DNA of 64,000 nucleotides, from the NCBI GenBank assembly GCA_028583605.1, contig CM053326.1, positions 32,642,431-32,706,430 on the forward strand. The letters run 5' to 3'. Both the position numbers and the translations under genes were made by a program. Shown here one piece after another: positions 54,471 to 64,000 of this stretch. The notes beneath the pieces are model-generated. The model did no database searches. It was not told where the DNA came from and saw only the letters and a list, made by a program, of their open reading frames with translations. Positions within the stretch are counted from its first letter, which is position 1. Each line of letters starts with the position of its first letter. Source of the DNA: Dastarcus helophoroides. Lineage: Eukaryota; Arthropoda; Insecta; Coleoptera; Bothrideridae.

Positions 54471-55877
54471 ACACGAAATATGAACTAATAATTTAATTTT
54501 GAAATTTCCTCTTTCCTGTAATTTCAAGTTAAGGAAATAGGTGTCGACATTTTAAGTTTAAAGTCAAAATTTCGATGAAACCATTTTTAGTAACATCAGT
54601 TATGATTTTTTGGCAGCTCTGATTTTTTTACCATTCGAAGGTTGTACTTTCAAATTAGAAAATTTATACTTTAACCATTGTTTGTAAAAATTGGAGATTC
54701 ATTTTGAAATTTTGATTTCATACTCGAGTTTAAATTCAAAATTGTTGTTTATAATTTCCGAGCTTTTCTGCTCGACTCTTTTTTTTTGAGTTCTTACATT
54801 TTCAAAGTTTCAGTTCCATGTTGTATACTTTTTACCAAAACACAATTCAAATTTTGAAATCGAGACCTTTTTTTATAAATTTAATTTTTTTTAATATGGA
54901 CATCAATTAATAGTTTTTTCAACATTTTGAGTTTAAACCAAAAGTTTTAAGAATACATCAAAATTTTTTGGAAACTTCGAATTTTTCTAGAAATTTTCGG
55001 ATCTTTTGATTCTTCATTTTTATTCCTAAAAATTCAGTTAAGAATTTAAAATTTCCATTCTTAATAAAAAATTTCAGCTTAATTTGAAAAATCTTCCTTT
55101 ATTTTAAGATTTCGATTTTTTTTAAATCCGAAATCGGAGTTTCTAAATTTCGTCTTCTTTTTTTCATAGTTCTGTTTACATTTTGTTTCAGTTGTTACAT
55201 TCTCCCGAATTTTACATTGCAAACTCGATTTTTCTACAATCCTAAGTTTTTTTAAGGTAATTTTAAAATTTTAACTTTTTTACGACATAATTTTAATCTT
55301 GAAGTGCGAACCTTTTTTTAATATTGATAAAAGTTTTTATATTTTCAAATATTTTTCGGTTAATTTTGATTTAACATTTACTCCAGGCGCCAATTTGCCA
55401 GACAAATGAATCAATACAGTCGGAAAAAAATTATGTTTAAACATTTAAAAGTGTTTGACCTTGAAATTTACAAAAAATGAGGAATTTTCTGTTTTTTGTC
55501 AATTAGCCTGACTATAAAAGGAATATCACTGATCGATATAGAGAAGAGACAAATGATACATCGATTATTTTTGTATCCCTTTTTGTTTGAAAATATTATA
55601 ACACTCATAAATTGTGAGGTAACAAATTTTCCAAAATGTTCAGATTAGCTTCGAAATTTTGAGAAAAGGCATTAACATTTTGAAAACACTTTCATTTGTT
55701 AATAAATAAAATTTTGGGCGTATTTTTAGTCGTTTTAAAGCCAAACACCCTAGTTAATGTAACCTTTCCATCAGGTTCAAATGGTTGTAGTCGTGAATCA
55801 TTATTCAGCAGAATTTTCTACATTTGAATTTCCTACATTATTTTCAAAAATTGATACACAAATTTTGTACCTTAAAA
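54471..55877. repeat. Low-complexity DNA
   Basis: Degenerate AAATTTCGAGTTT sequence to about 55.38 kb, then more varied AT-rich DNA. I see no gene. Confidence 0.65.
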
Positions 55878-55948
55878 AAAAATAAAAAAAAAACACAACA
55901 CTTGCTCTAACGCGTTTGGATAGCCAAAATAACATCTTCAGAGGAATA
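55878..55948 (-). mobile_element. Decayed PLE terminal fragment with hammerhead remnant
   Basis: Read on the - strand: CTGAAGA (55935-55941), a GTTATT-TTG-GCTATC hairpin with mismatches, CAAAC in place of GAAAC, then GCGTTAGAGCAAG and GTTGTGTTTTTT. The order is that of the other PLE copies, but helix II and the GAAA box have decayed. Confidence 0.6.
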
Positions 55949-56149
55949 CATTATTAATGCGTTTTGTCATATTTGGAACTTCTGAGAAGTTACTTCTCAG
56001 AATTTGTTAATAGTTTTCATTTAAACAATTTTACTTTTTAGAAAAAGTGATACAAAAAACCTTAAGCTACTAACATTCAACATGGTTTGGCATAAAAAAA
56101 TACAGCAGATATAATGATATTTTTATGGATCTGCTGAATTGTTAATTTT

Positions 56150-56700
56150 CCTGAATTAAACGTACTTAAAGAACATTAGGAAAATACGTCGAAATTCGGA
56201 TAAAAAGATCGAAATTTAGAAAAAGGTCGAGCACAGACTTTAAAGAATTCGAATTTAAAAAAAAAGTAAAACCGTTTTTATTAAAATAATACAAATTTCA
56301 AGAAAAAAGTGACATTTGGTAAACAAATAGAAATTTTCTGGTGGAATTTCCAAAAATGACAAATTTTCACAAAAAAATCGAATTTGGGGAATAAAATCAG
56401 AAACAAAGATAAAGCAGGATTTGAAGAAAGAGTCGAAACTTAGAAAAAGTTAAAATTTTCCAGAGAAGGACAAATTTTGGGCAAAAAATCGAATTTTGAG
56501 AAGAAAATTTTAAATAATCGAAGAATTTTGTTAGAAAAGCTAAATTTTTTTAAAACATCGAAATTTTGGGAAAATTACTGATTTTGAAATAAAGTTAATT
56601 AGATTTATTATAACAGTACAGAAGTTGTGTTGGGGAATATTTAAACTTTTTAAATAAATGAAAATTGTTGACAAATTAAAAAAAAAATTGTGATACTGAT
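56150..56700. repeat. Low-complexity block, reverse polarity
   Basis: AAAAAGTCGAAATTT-type repeats. No gene. Confidence 0.75.
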
Positions 56701-56724
56701 TTTCATATGCTGTCAAGTTTTTTT

Positions 56725-57300
56725 TTTCGGAAAGGGTCTAGCCGTACTTTCATGGTGAAATTGCCCCCACCGGGAACCTATTTCGTGATCTATCTCATAA
56801 CGTATAGGGTCACATTAGTAATTACTATATGTCAATTTTACCCCTCCATCTTCGGTTACTAAGGAGATAATTTCAAAAAAAACCTTCTTCAGGCACCTTT
56901 TTTTCTAAGCGACATATTTATTAAACTATTAAATGTAGCAAAGCAAAACAAACTGATGGTGATGGCACACTGTAGGGTTTATTTTATAAATATTTTTGGG
57001 GAAGCTACAAATATTAATAAAATGCAAATAAAAATTTTAAGTATTAATTTTTGTACGGTCTCTTTAAGTTACCACTCTACAAAATGTGTCCATATGTCTT
57101 CTAACAGCGTACCAAGTTTCGTTAAAATCCAAGTGGTGCAACAAGTCAAAAAAATTAAATATGTCTGCCCATAACCTCTGCGCCTGCTGCCTCGTATATT
57201 TGAAATAAATATAATTGTTATCCTACTTTAAAAACGTTTCCATATTGAATGAAATACTTTTTTAGATTGCTTGAGGATTGAAAGTTCATATTAATTTAAG
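56725..57300 (+). repeat. Dispersed repeat, copy in + orientation
   Basis: Shares ordered landmarks with 61985-62690 read on the - strand: TCTAGCCGTACTTTCAT, CACCGGGAACCTAT, CCCTCCATCTT(C/T)GGTTAC, TTCAGGCACCTTTTTTT, ACCAAGTTTC, and CGTTTCCATATTGAAT. The CCAAGTTTCGTTAAAATCC phrase is typical of insect interspersed repeats. No coding capacity: the 72-codon frame at 56956 is repeat sequence. The element class is unknown. Confidence 0.75.
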
Positions 57301-57641
57301 TACTGTGATGAGCAGCCGGTTCTGACCATAACCAGTGATTGTATATAGTTTTTCAAAATTGTCGAATTTTGCTGATCTTTAAAAATTTTCGAAGAATAAT
57401 TTACTTTCGATTTTCGGACCCAATTTGTCTACGTTGTGTTTAAAATTATTTTATTTCAATAAATTGTAACCCCAGCTCGTAGAGTCGACAGGGAAGTGTT
57501 ATCAAATTCAAACAACAATTGACCTCAACGTTTTATTACAATAGGTCAACAAATAAATCAACAAAATTTCAAGTTTGTGATTTTCAAGTGTTCTTAAACA
57601 TAATACAACAAAATAAAGTGAATCTGTTTGTTTCAACTTGT

Positions 57642-57871
57642 TTAAATTTGCTGGACACAGATCTGAGAGAAATATTTCTTTAGAAAATTAAGAGAATTCA
57701 TTAAGCCCAAATAATCTGACATTCTTTGTCTAACTCTTTCGCTCGTATATGGTGCGTCGGTTATTAATTTCCCAAAGTTTATTTTAACCCTAATAATTGC
57801 AATATTTTTCCCAGCTGAGCCATTTAGTTTGTACTCGAAGGTTTTCAAACCAAATGCAGCTAACTTTGTAC
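57642..57871 (-). other. Exon-like open frame with acceptor, unknown protein
   Basis: On the - strand an ATAATCAG acceptor at about 57872-57879 is followed by 76 open codons, stop TAA 57642-57644. The peptide has balanced composition: KLAAFGLKTFEYKLNGSAG, KNIAIIRVKINFGKLI, APYTSERVRQRMSDYLGL, then NSLNFLKKYFSQICVQQI. An AATAAA (-) lies about 105 bp downstream (57532-57537). This would fit a terminal exon. I do not recognise the family, and no upstream exon is certain. A fragment of a transposon protein is an alternative. Confidence 0.35.
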
Positions 57872-57879
57872 CTGATTAT

Positions 57880-58510
57880 CGGTGGGCGTTCCCTGGTTAG
57901 TTTGTACACAGAGGTTCTCAAACTATTATCAGGTGTCTGTTTTATTCCCCAATTCTTGTGAGTTTTGTCGCTTCTTTATTCAAGCATTCGTCACGTAGCA
58001 TACAGTTTTCTGTCCAAACTTTGAGCTAACAATATCCAAATGATAATGCTACGAGAAAATGGAGCTCAAGCTTGGAAATGAAGTTGGGATTTATCGTAAT
58101 AAATCAAATTTATAAATGTTGATTCAATCTTACAGATTCCTCATTCTCTCACTCTTTCTTTGTTAACTTGTTCCTTTGTTTGTTTTTTTTTTCTGTTTTT
58201 CTCATACCAAACTCAATCAACCGAACTCAAACCAGTGTCATAAAATCGACCAGAAATATTGTTCAGATTTCGTAGAAACTTTCTGAGCAGAATTTTCCCT
58301 TCCAACACTACATCTACTTCTACGGCTACTAGTCTAATAGAAGGGGCGTTTTTCTGGCTTAGAAAGTGGCTAAGCTTAACTTAGCACAAAACATTGAAAT
58401 TAAAGTTAGAAACTGGCTAGGAGTTCTCATTTCTTTCATCAAGATATTTCCCTAACGAGAGCTGATGCTGATACTGCTCGTCCGCCTACGTTAGTAAATT
58501 TATGTTGACA
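57880..58510. other. Intergenic DNA
   Basis: Ordinary sequence with a T-rich run near 58185. No gene recognised. Confidence 0.5.
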
Positions 58511-58890
58511 GTAAATCTAGGCATGCGACTATAGATTAGTAATTTTGCAAAAGCTTCCCGATCGCGACGCGCGGTGTTGTAATTCTCCGTAGTCTATATA
58601 GAAGAGTCCTTTTTTTCGGACTGTGTAACCGATGAGGGGATCTACGGATAAGGCAGGCCGGGCAAATACGCCAAAACAGAGGCCAGGAGAGGTTACGTAT
58701 GTCCCCAGTGTGTTCAGGCGTATGATCCCGAGGGGACGCAGCCAGGAACTCACCTGCGTTTGGGGTTTTGCCTGTGTCTGGAAAGTTCTTCAGACAACCT
58801 TCTTACAACACCGGTTCCGGTTTTCCTTTTTTTTTCCGTTTCGAGAACGTACAGTACATCATCAGCAAATCCTAATATAGATGTCTGCTG
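58511..58890. other. GC-rich island, possible promoter/5' exon or element remnant
   Basis: A CpG-containing segment in AT-rich surroundings. On the - strand it has a consensus splice donor, AACGCAG|GTGAGT (junction at about 58755), and open frames on both strands (58529-58753 -, 58632-58880 +). It also holds CTATATAGA (58596) and a GATCGCGACGCGCGG patch (58560). It could be a non-coding first exon with promoter, or a remnant of a GC-rich mobile element. Nothing in the translations is recognisable. Confidence 0.35.
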
Positions 58891-60204
58891 TCAGTTACCG
58901 AGCCTGCGGTGATGGGTGTTATCGATTTTTTGAACCCCTGGAAACTCAGCTTCCAACAGCAGAACATCGAAAAACGACCTTAAGAAAATAGAAGGTTTTC
59001 GAAGCAAATTTCCTTTATTGGTTTTCATCTTTTTTTCTCTCTACACTCTTTGTTTTTGTTTTTCTTCCTCTTTTTTTTAACTGGGACTGGTAGTTGCACC
59101 AGTCAGCGGTAGGGTTCTTGGCCCAATAATAATTTTCTAACAACGACTTTCTCATTCATTCGGTTTGTTGTGGAAGTTTTACGTTCCTTTCTCTTTTTTT
59201 TGTGTACGCCCCCCAACCCCATATTGATCAAAATTGGGAACAAGTATTTCTCAAATTTTAGGAAAAGTTAATTAAATCATATAAGAGCGAAAAACCCTCA
59301 AATAAAATCATCGGACAATTTAAAATTTACTTGCCTATTTATCCCGTAGCAAACATCACACAAATGGCACTAGAACTTCACGTTGAACAGAAATTGTTTT
59401 TTTTGTGTTCATTCTCGTTAATTATTACAAACAAAAGCAGTTTTTTTTTAAACTCCCGTATTTCGTACTCGTTTTTATAAGTCCGGAAATTGAACATAAT
59501 TTCTAAACTAATTTCATCGAAGTTCAGTTCTTGACTACCCTGTAAATTTCTTTTCAGCTTTACGGTGTTTTATCTTTTTATTCCCCTACCCTTAACTTCT
59601 GGGGACCGAAAGACATCCTCTGCATCTCGCTAGAGGGCATGAGGATGCAGAATTTCTACTAATTTAAATATTTCTAATCCAAATTAGCTCTTAAATAAAT
59701 TTTGAAAAGGATTCTTAAAGTGCATATCAAACTGCAAACCCCTTTTGAATAATGTCGTCCTTTTTCTTGCATGTTTTACTTCGATAATTGAAATTTAAAT
59801 AACTCTTACAATTGTTCGTGTTTATAAGGGCGTTTTTTGAACGTCAAATTCCTCCAATATACCACCACATGGTCTTGCCGAGATATTTGCTACGGTCTCC
59901 GTTATTGACATGTTACCCTTATTTATTACTCTACTTTTCAGAGGTCCTTCAAACTAACATGTTATTTTACTCAGTTTAGGTAATTAAACTTGAAACAAAC
60001 CAGGCCTAACAAATAACCCTTATCTAATTTGTGAACGCTAAGAAATCTGTTTCTCACGCAAAACGTTATGTTACAAAGAATTTTTGTAATACATTATTTG
60101 GAGATGTAATATTTCCAAGAAAATTTGAATAACATTCAATTGAATAAAACAAACGATGAAATAGAACAGTTTAGTAGAACTCAACTCACCACAGTACTAA
60201 TATT
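58891..60204. other. Intergenic DNA
   Basis: AT-rich with pyrimidine-rich runs around 59030-59080 and 59190. No gene or repeat recognised. Confidence 0.5.
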
Positions 60205-60290
60205 TTTTATTTCCAAGTTACAGGCTGTTTCATTATAGAGGAAAATGAAATTAATTTTATTTATATTTTGAAAACCCTTTGACTTACAAT
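60205..60290 (+). repeat. Dispersed repeat fragment, + orientation
   Basis: AAGTTACAGGCTGTTTCATTATA and the following 50 bp, ending AAAACCCTTTGACTTA, are repeated in inverse orientation at about 61990-62075, where they continue the element seen at 62150-62690. This is therefore a third fragment of the same family. Confidence 0.7.
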
Positions 60291-61984
60291 TAGCTTCCTG
60301 GAATTCGATACACATTATCAGTACTTCAAAGGCTAACTTCTGCATTTATTTAGTTTTTTTTTAAACGCCAGGGACGTACGTTAGGGTATTAACATTAAAC
60401 TTTTATACGAGAAAAGTGGTACGCCACTGTTTTTTAAGGTTTTGAAAAAATGAAAGTTTAAAAGTGGTCACCAAATACCAAAGAATATTTAACTGAACGC
60501 AGGAGATGATTTTTGCAAACTTATAACAATTCATACATGGGGTGACTTAACAAAAACATAACACAATCCAATAAAGTTTGTGATTTTGTTTTGCGACAAA
60601 ATGAGAAAATAGTTAGATTATTTTTGGCACGAAACCATATTTTGCAGTATATTTTATAGTTTTAAATGCAACCCCCTGCTAAGACTCAAGTTGCAGATCA
60701 AACTTGGTTTTTTATTGTCTTTGCAACCATAAGTTACTTTTTGAATTTCATTAATTTTATTTGAAGATATATTAGGAAGTATACCCTGTAGCATGCAAAC
60801 TTCCATTATCATTTTCTTTAAAACAAAGCAGTTATTTAGACATATGGAAAACAATTCTCCTGTGTCTATTATAAAAGAAATTATTTCACTTGGAAGTTTT
60901 GTATTTAAGTGGACAATCTGTTGAATTGTAGAAGCACTCTATTAAAATAATTTTATAAAAATAATGTATGTTTTTCTATAAGAGCTTGGTATGTTTAATT
61001 GACCGATAAATAAATAACTATTACGATAGGTGGCAAAATTGTTCGGAAATTAGTAACAAAATTCCGATATAAAGGATATAGGGGCTGGGACTAATAAAAT
61101 CCGGAACTAAATGTAATATGATCTACCCTTTATAGCAACAGGTCATCAAACAGTCACCTGTCTCTACATCGTCATTTTGAATGAGATATTCAGTAATTCA
61201 TTTTTTATTAGCCACAGATCTCGTCTCTCGGAATTTTGCTACTAATTTCAGAACAATTCTTTCTGGAGTGTTATTTGTCGAAAAGATAAGATATTTATTA
61301 GTTATTTTTATAAAACAATTTTTTCACAGGTACCCTTCCCGCAATCGAATAAATCATTTTAATTAGAGATAACATGTCAGACTAAATTCACATTCTTGTC
61401 ACAATCGTAGATATACTACATGGTCTATCATCAGAATCTTTTTTTATTCCTATATAGAACAAAATAAATAAACCAGAATAAAAGGTAAACATTTTACTGA
61501 ATCTGAATGATAAGCACGCTACCTTATATCTTAAAAAAATAATCAATTAAAAACAGATAAAGTATCAAATGGGTTGGGTTTTCCAATGATCTGTAATATG
61601 GGCCCCTTTTCATTAAAATTGTTGAAACAGATACAAGCACTGTTAAGGAAGTTGTCGTTAAAACGACTAAAGTTGTTTTGATTCAAACAAAATCAACCTA
61701 TGTTTGCATTTTTTTCAACAATAAAAAAAAATCCTAGAATTTATTGGCTCTGTTAAGTTTTTGTTGCTTTACCTCGTATATAAATTTCTACAAATTTGCA
61801 AAAGTATTTTTCTGCTTTCAGTTATACATTTTTTAATACTACAAAACAATTCTTAATCTTTCATCTTTTTAAGACTTTAACATGAAAATATGAAAATTTA
61901 ATATTAATATTCTAACGTAAGTGTTTGAAAAAAAGAGAATAAATGCAAAAGATTTCCTTTAATATACTGATACTAAAAATCAAA
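60291..61984. other. Intergenic DNA
   Basis: AT-rich. The - frame at 60654-60854 and the + frame at 61181-61366 match nothing I know and have no splice support. Confidence 0.45.
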
Positions 61985-62690
61985 TTATATGACGCTAAGT
62001 CAAAGGGTTTTAGAAATATAAATAAAAATAATTTTATTTTCCTGTATAATGAAACAGCCTGTAACTTGAAAATAAAAAAGTTGGGTTCATATGAGCTTTT
62101 ATTCCTTAAGTAATCCACAAAGTTATATTATTCAATATGGAAACGTATTTAAGGTAGGATAATAATAATAATAATTACATTTACTTCATATCAGCAGGCT
62201 TAGATATTATATGCAGACATATTAAATTTTTTTTGACATGTTGCCCCAACTGGATTTAATGAAACTTGGTATGCTGTTAGGTGACATATGAATACATTTT
62301 CTGCATTTTTTGTAAAGTGGTCATTCTAACAGACATTATAGAAATTAATAATGAAAATTGTTATTTGTGTTTTATTGATATTTCTAGGGGGGCTGGACGC
62401 CCTGAAAAAAATTATAAAATGGATTCTGCAATGTACTATCACAAACAGTTTGTTTTCTTTCGCTACCTTCAATAGTTCAGCAGACAGATCGCCTAGAAAA
62501 AAAGGTGCCTGAGGAAGGTTTTCTTCAATTATTTCCATGGTAACCAAAGATGGAGGGGGGAAATCCACTTATATTAATTTCTAATGACATTCTGTACGTA
62601 ACGATATTGATCACGGTATAGGTTCCCGGTGAGGGCAACTTCCCTATGAAAGTACGGCTAGACTTTTTGTCCAGAATTTTCATTGCTTTA
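61985..62690 (-). repeat. Dispersed repeat, longer copy in - orientation
   Basis: The longest visible copy of the family at 56.7 kb, about 700 bp, read on the - strand from TCTAGCCGTACTTTCAT (near 62665) to CCCTTTGACTTAGCG (near 61995). Frames in it (62281-62475 +, 62326-62568 -) are repeat sequence. No transposase or RT is visible. Confidence 0.75.
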
Positions 62691-64000
62691 AAATGTTAAA
62701 ATATGTTGCAACACGGGTCATCTTAAATGTTATAATTGATTGTCATTTTGTGTCAATAAGTGTCTAAAAAGAGACATTTTTTAAAATAAAATTTATCTTT
62801 CGAAAAAAAAATTCTTCCTGTTAAATAAATACTAAACTGTATGAGGTAGAGGGGGGCAGCGGCTTAACCCTGCCCCATTATGGTTACGCCTATGGGCATC
62901 ACCTCACTAGTTGAAAGCGAATTCAGGTTTCAGCAGTGCTTTAAAGAGTGCAAAAACTATCTTCAGTGGCAGTAATGTATCAGATAACTATTTGAATGGA
63001 TAAAATGTGAATCTGCAATTTTACTGGACTTAAACAGTCTCATTAATATTTTTTATATTATTAACATGCTCTGCTTTTTTACAATCAGTTTCTAGTAGAG
63101 TTGTAAGTGACGCGCAATATTATATCAGCCATTAACTTGTATATGTTATGTCCTATAATCTGAAATAAAATTAACACAGTGGAAAGTGAAAGACTTAGTT
63201 TTACTGGAATGAAAATACCCTAAAAGGTACCACTAAAAATACTCTATGTTTTGGTAAAATTTTTATTTAAAGCAATTTCGAAGTTTCAGAGACTACCCCG
63301 GACAAATAATAAGTCGACAGACGGACGGACGGACAAACGGACGGCGAGACAGACAGACAGACAATCAGATACTTAGAGGCTTTAATTTTATTAATATAGA
63401 TAGGAGCAACTCAGTCCGTTTCTTACTATGGAAATGATATCAATTTTGAAACGTCATTTGTTAATAAGGGATTTACTTGGTGACATTAATTAAGCACTAA
63501 ATTAGTTAAATACTATACAATTTGTTCTTTTGAGAATATTTTATATTCACATTTCGTGACAGAGTTAATAATAATTAAAACAAAGCTGAATGCTGAGAGG
63601 ATTACATAAGTATTCAGATCGTGCTGCGGTGGTGCTAGAAAACACCATAGAGAGTCGTGAAGCTGAAAATGTCCGTCTAAAAGACACGTTCACTCAAACT
63701 TCAGTTTTATGTGGATTCTCATAGGAGTCGTTGGCGAGATAACAATTTCAAGTTGAGATCCTGTGCCTTCTATGTATACCTTCAGCTTTCTTGCCGAATT
63801 CCTATTTATTTCCATTGTTTTTTTATTTTATATTTCGCGTTATATTCATCTTTGTCACAAATGAATCTTTAAAAGCGATTTAGCATATTGCTTGGTTCGG
63901 CGCATTTGAAGCAGGTACGCGTATAGGTTCAATTTATTACTAACATATTCATGCATGAGTTAAAATATTTAAAGGTAAAAATTTAGATGCGCGCTTTTTA
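62691..64000. other. Intergenic DNA to the window edge
   Basis: Mostly unique AT-rich sequence without a recognisable gene. It contains the GACG/GACA microsatellite at 63317-63365. Confidence 0.5.
63317..63365 (+). repeat. (GACG)n/(GACA)n microsatellite
   Basis: A run of GACGGACGGACGGAC, then GACAGACAGACAGAC, followed by TTAATTTTATTAATATAGATAG. Such tetranucleotide runs next to an ATATAGAT tail are commonly the end of an insect interspersed repeat, so it may mark a transposon terminus. Confidence 0.6.

Noticed and set aside
1..64000. CRISPR array, operon or bacterial system
   Set aside because: Introns, LINEs and poly(A) signals show a eukaryotic genome; the short repeats are degenerate and lack regular spacers.

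Overview
The window is AT-rich eukaryotic DNA, almost certainly from an insect. It has short GT-AG introns of about 50 bp, arthropod-type retroelements (an RTE-clade LINE, a second LINE of the Jockey/CR1 kind, and Penelope-like elements), and conserved single-copy eukaryotic genes. The SAP30-like protein reads as insect-like; a beetle is possible but is only a guess. No tRNA, rRNA or CRISPR array was seen.

The left half (1-29 kb) is gene-poor. Blocks of several kilobases consist of degenerate repeats around AAAATTTCGACTTTTT or its complement, each block with one polarity. Set into them are Penelope-like (PLE) relics carrying hammerhead-ribozyme-like sequences, a LINE fragment, a roughly 205-bp tandem array (10.6-11.9 kb), a long inverted-repeat element (14.0-14.5 kb) and several local duplications. 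The only gene piece there is the last exon of RBM42 (25.46-25.59 kb, +). Its other exons are not visible, so the intron before it probably runs past the left edge.

The middle (30-54 kb) holds the genes. RSPH1 (+, four exons) encodes a ciliary radial-spoke MORN protein. After an RTE retrotransposon relic (34.9-36.5 kb) comes DPAGT1/ALG7 (-, four exons, 39.7-46.9 kb), the enzyme that starts dolichol-linked N-glycan assembly. Its 5.75-kb last intron holds, on the opposite strand, an intronless MGAT3-like gene (GT17 family). EXOSC9 (+, six exons), a core RNA exosome subunit, lies divergent from DPAGT1 and convergent with SAP30 (-, three exons), an adaptor of the SIN3/HDAC complex. EXOSC9 and SAP30 end only about 0.14 kb apart.

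The right end (54-64 kb) has no recognised gene. It holds more low-complexity DNA, a decayed PLE end, fragments of one repeat family in opposite orientations (56.7, 60.2 and 62.0-62.7 kb), a GC-rich island (58.5-58.9 kb) and one exon-like open frame (57.64-57.87 kb).

Two points matter most. First, the PLE relics carry a hammerhead core whose helix II differs between copies by paired changes, and a second inverted-repeat family carries a decayed version of the same architecture. Second, DPAGT1 and EXOSC9 each need two single-base deletions to keep frame; all four are surplus bases, which points to residual insertion errors in the assembly rather than loss of two essential genes.
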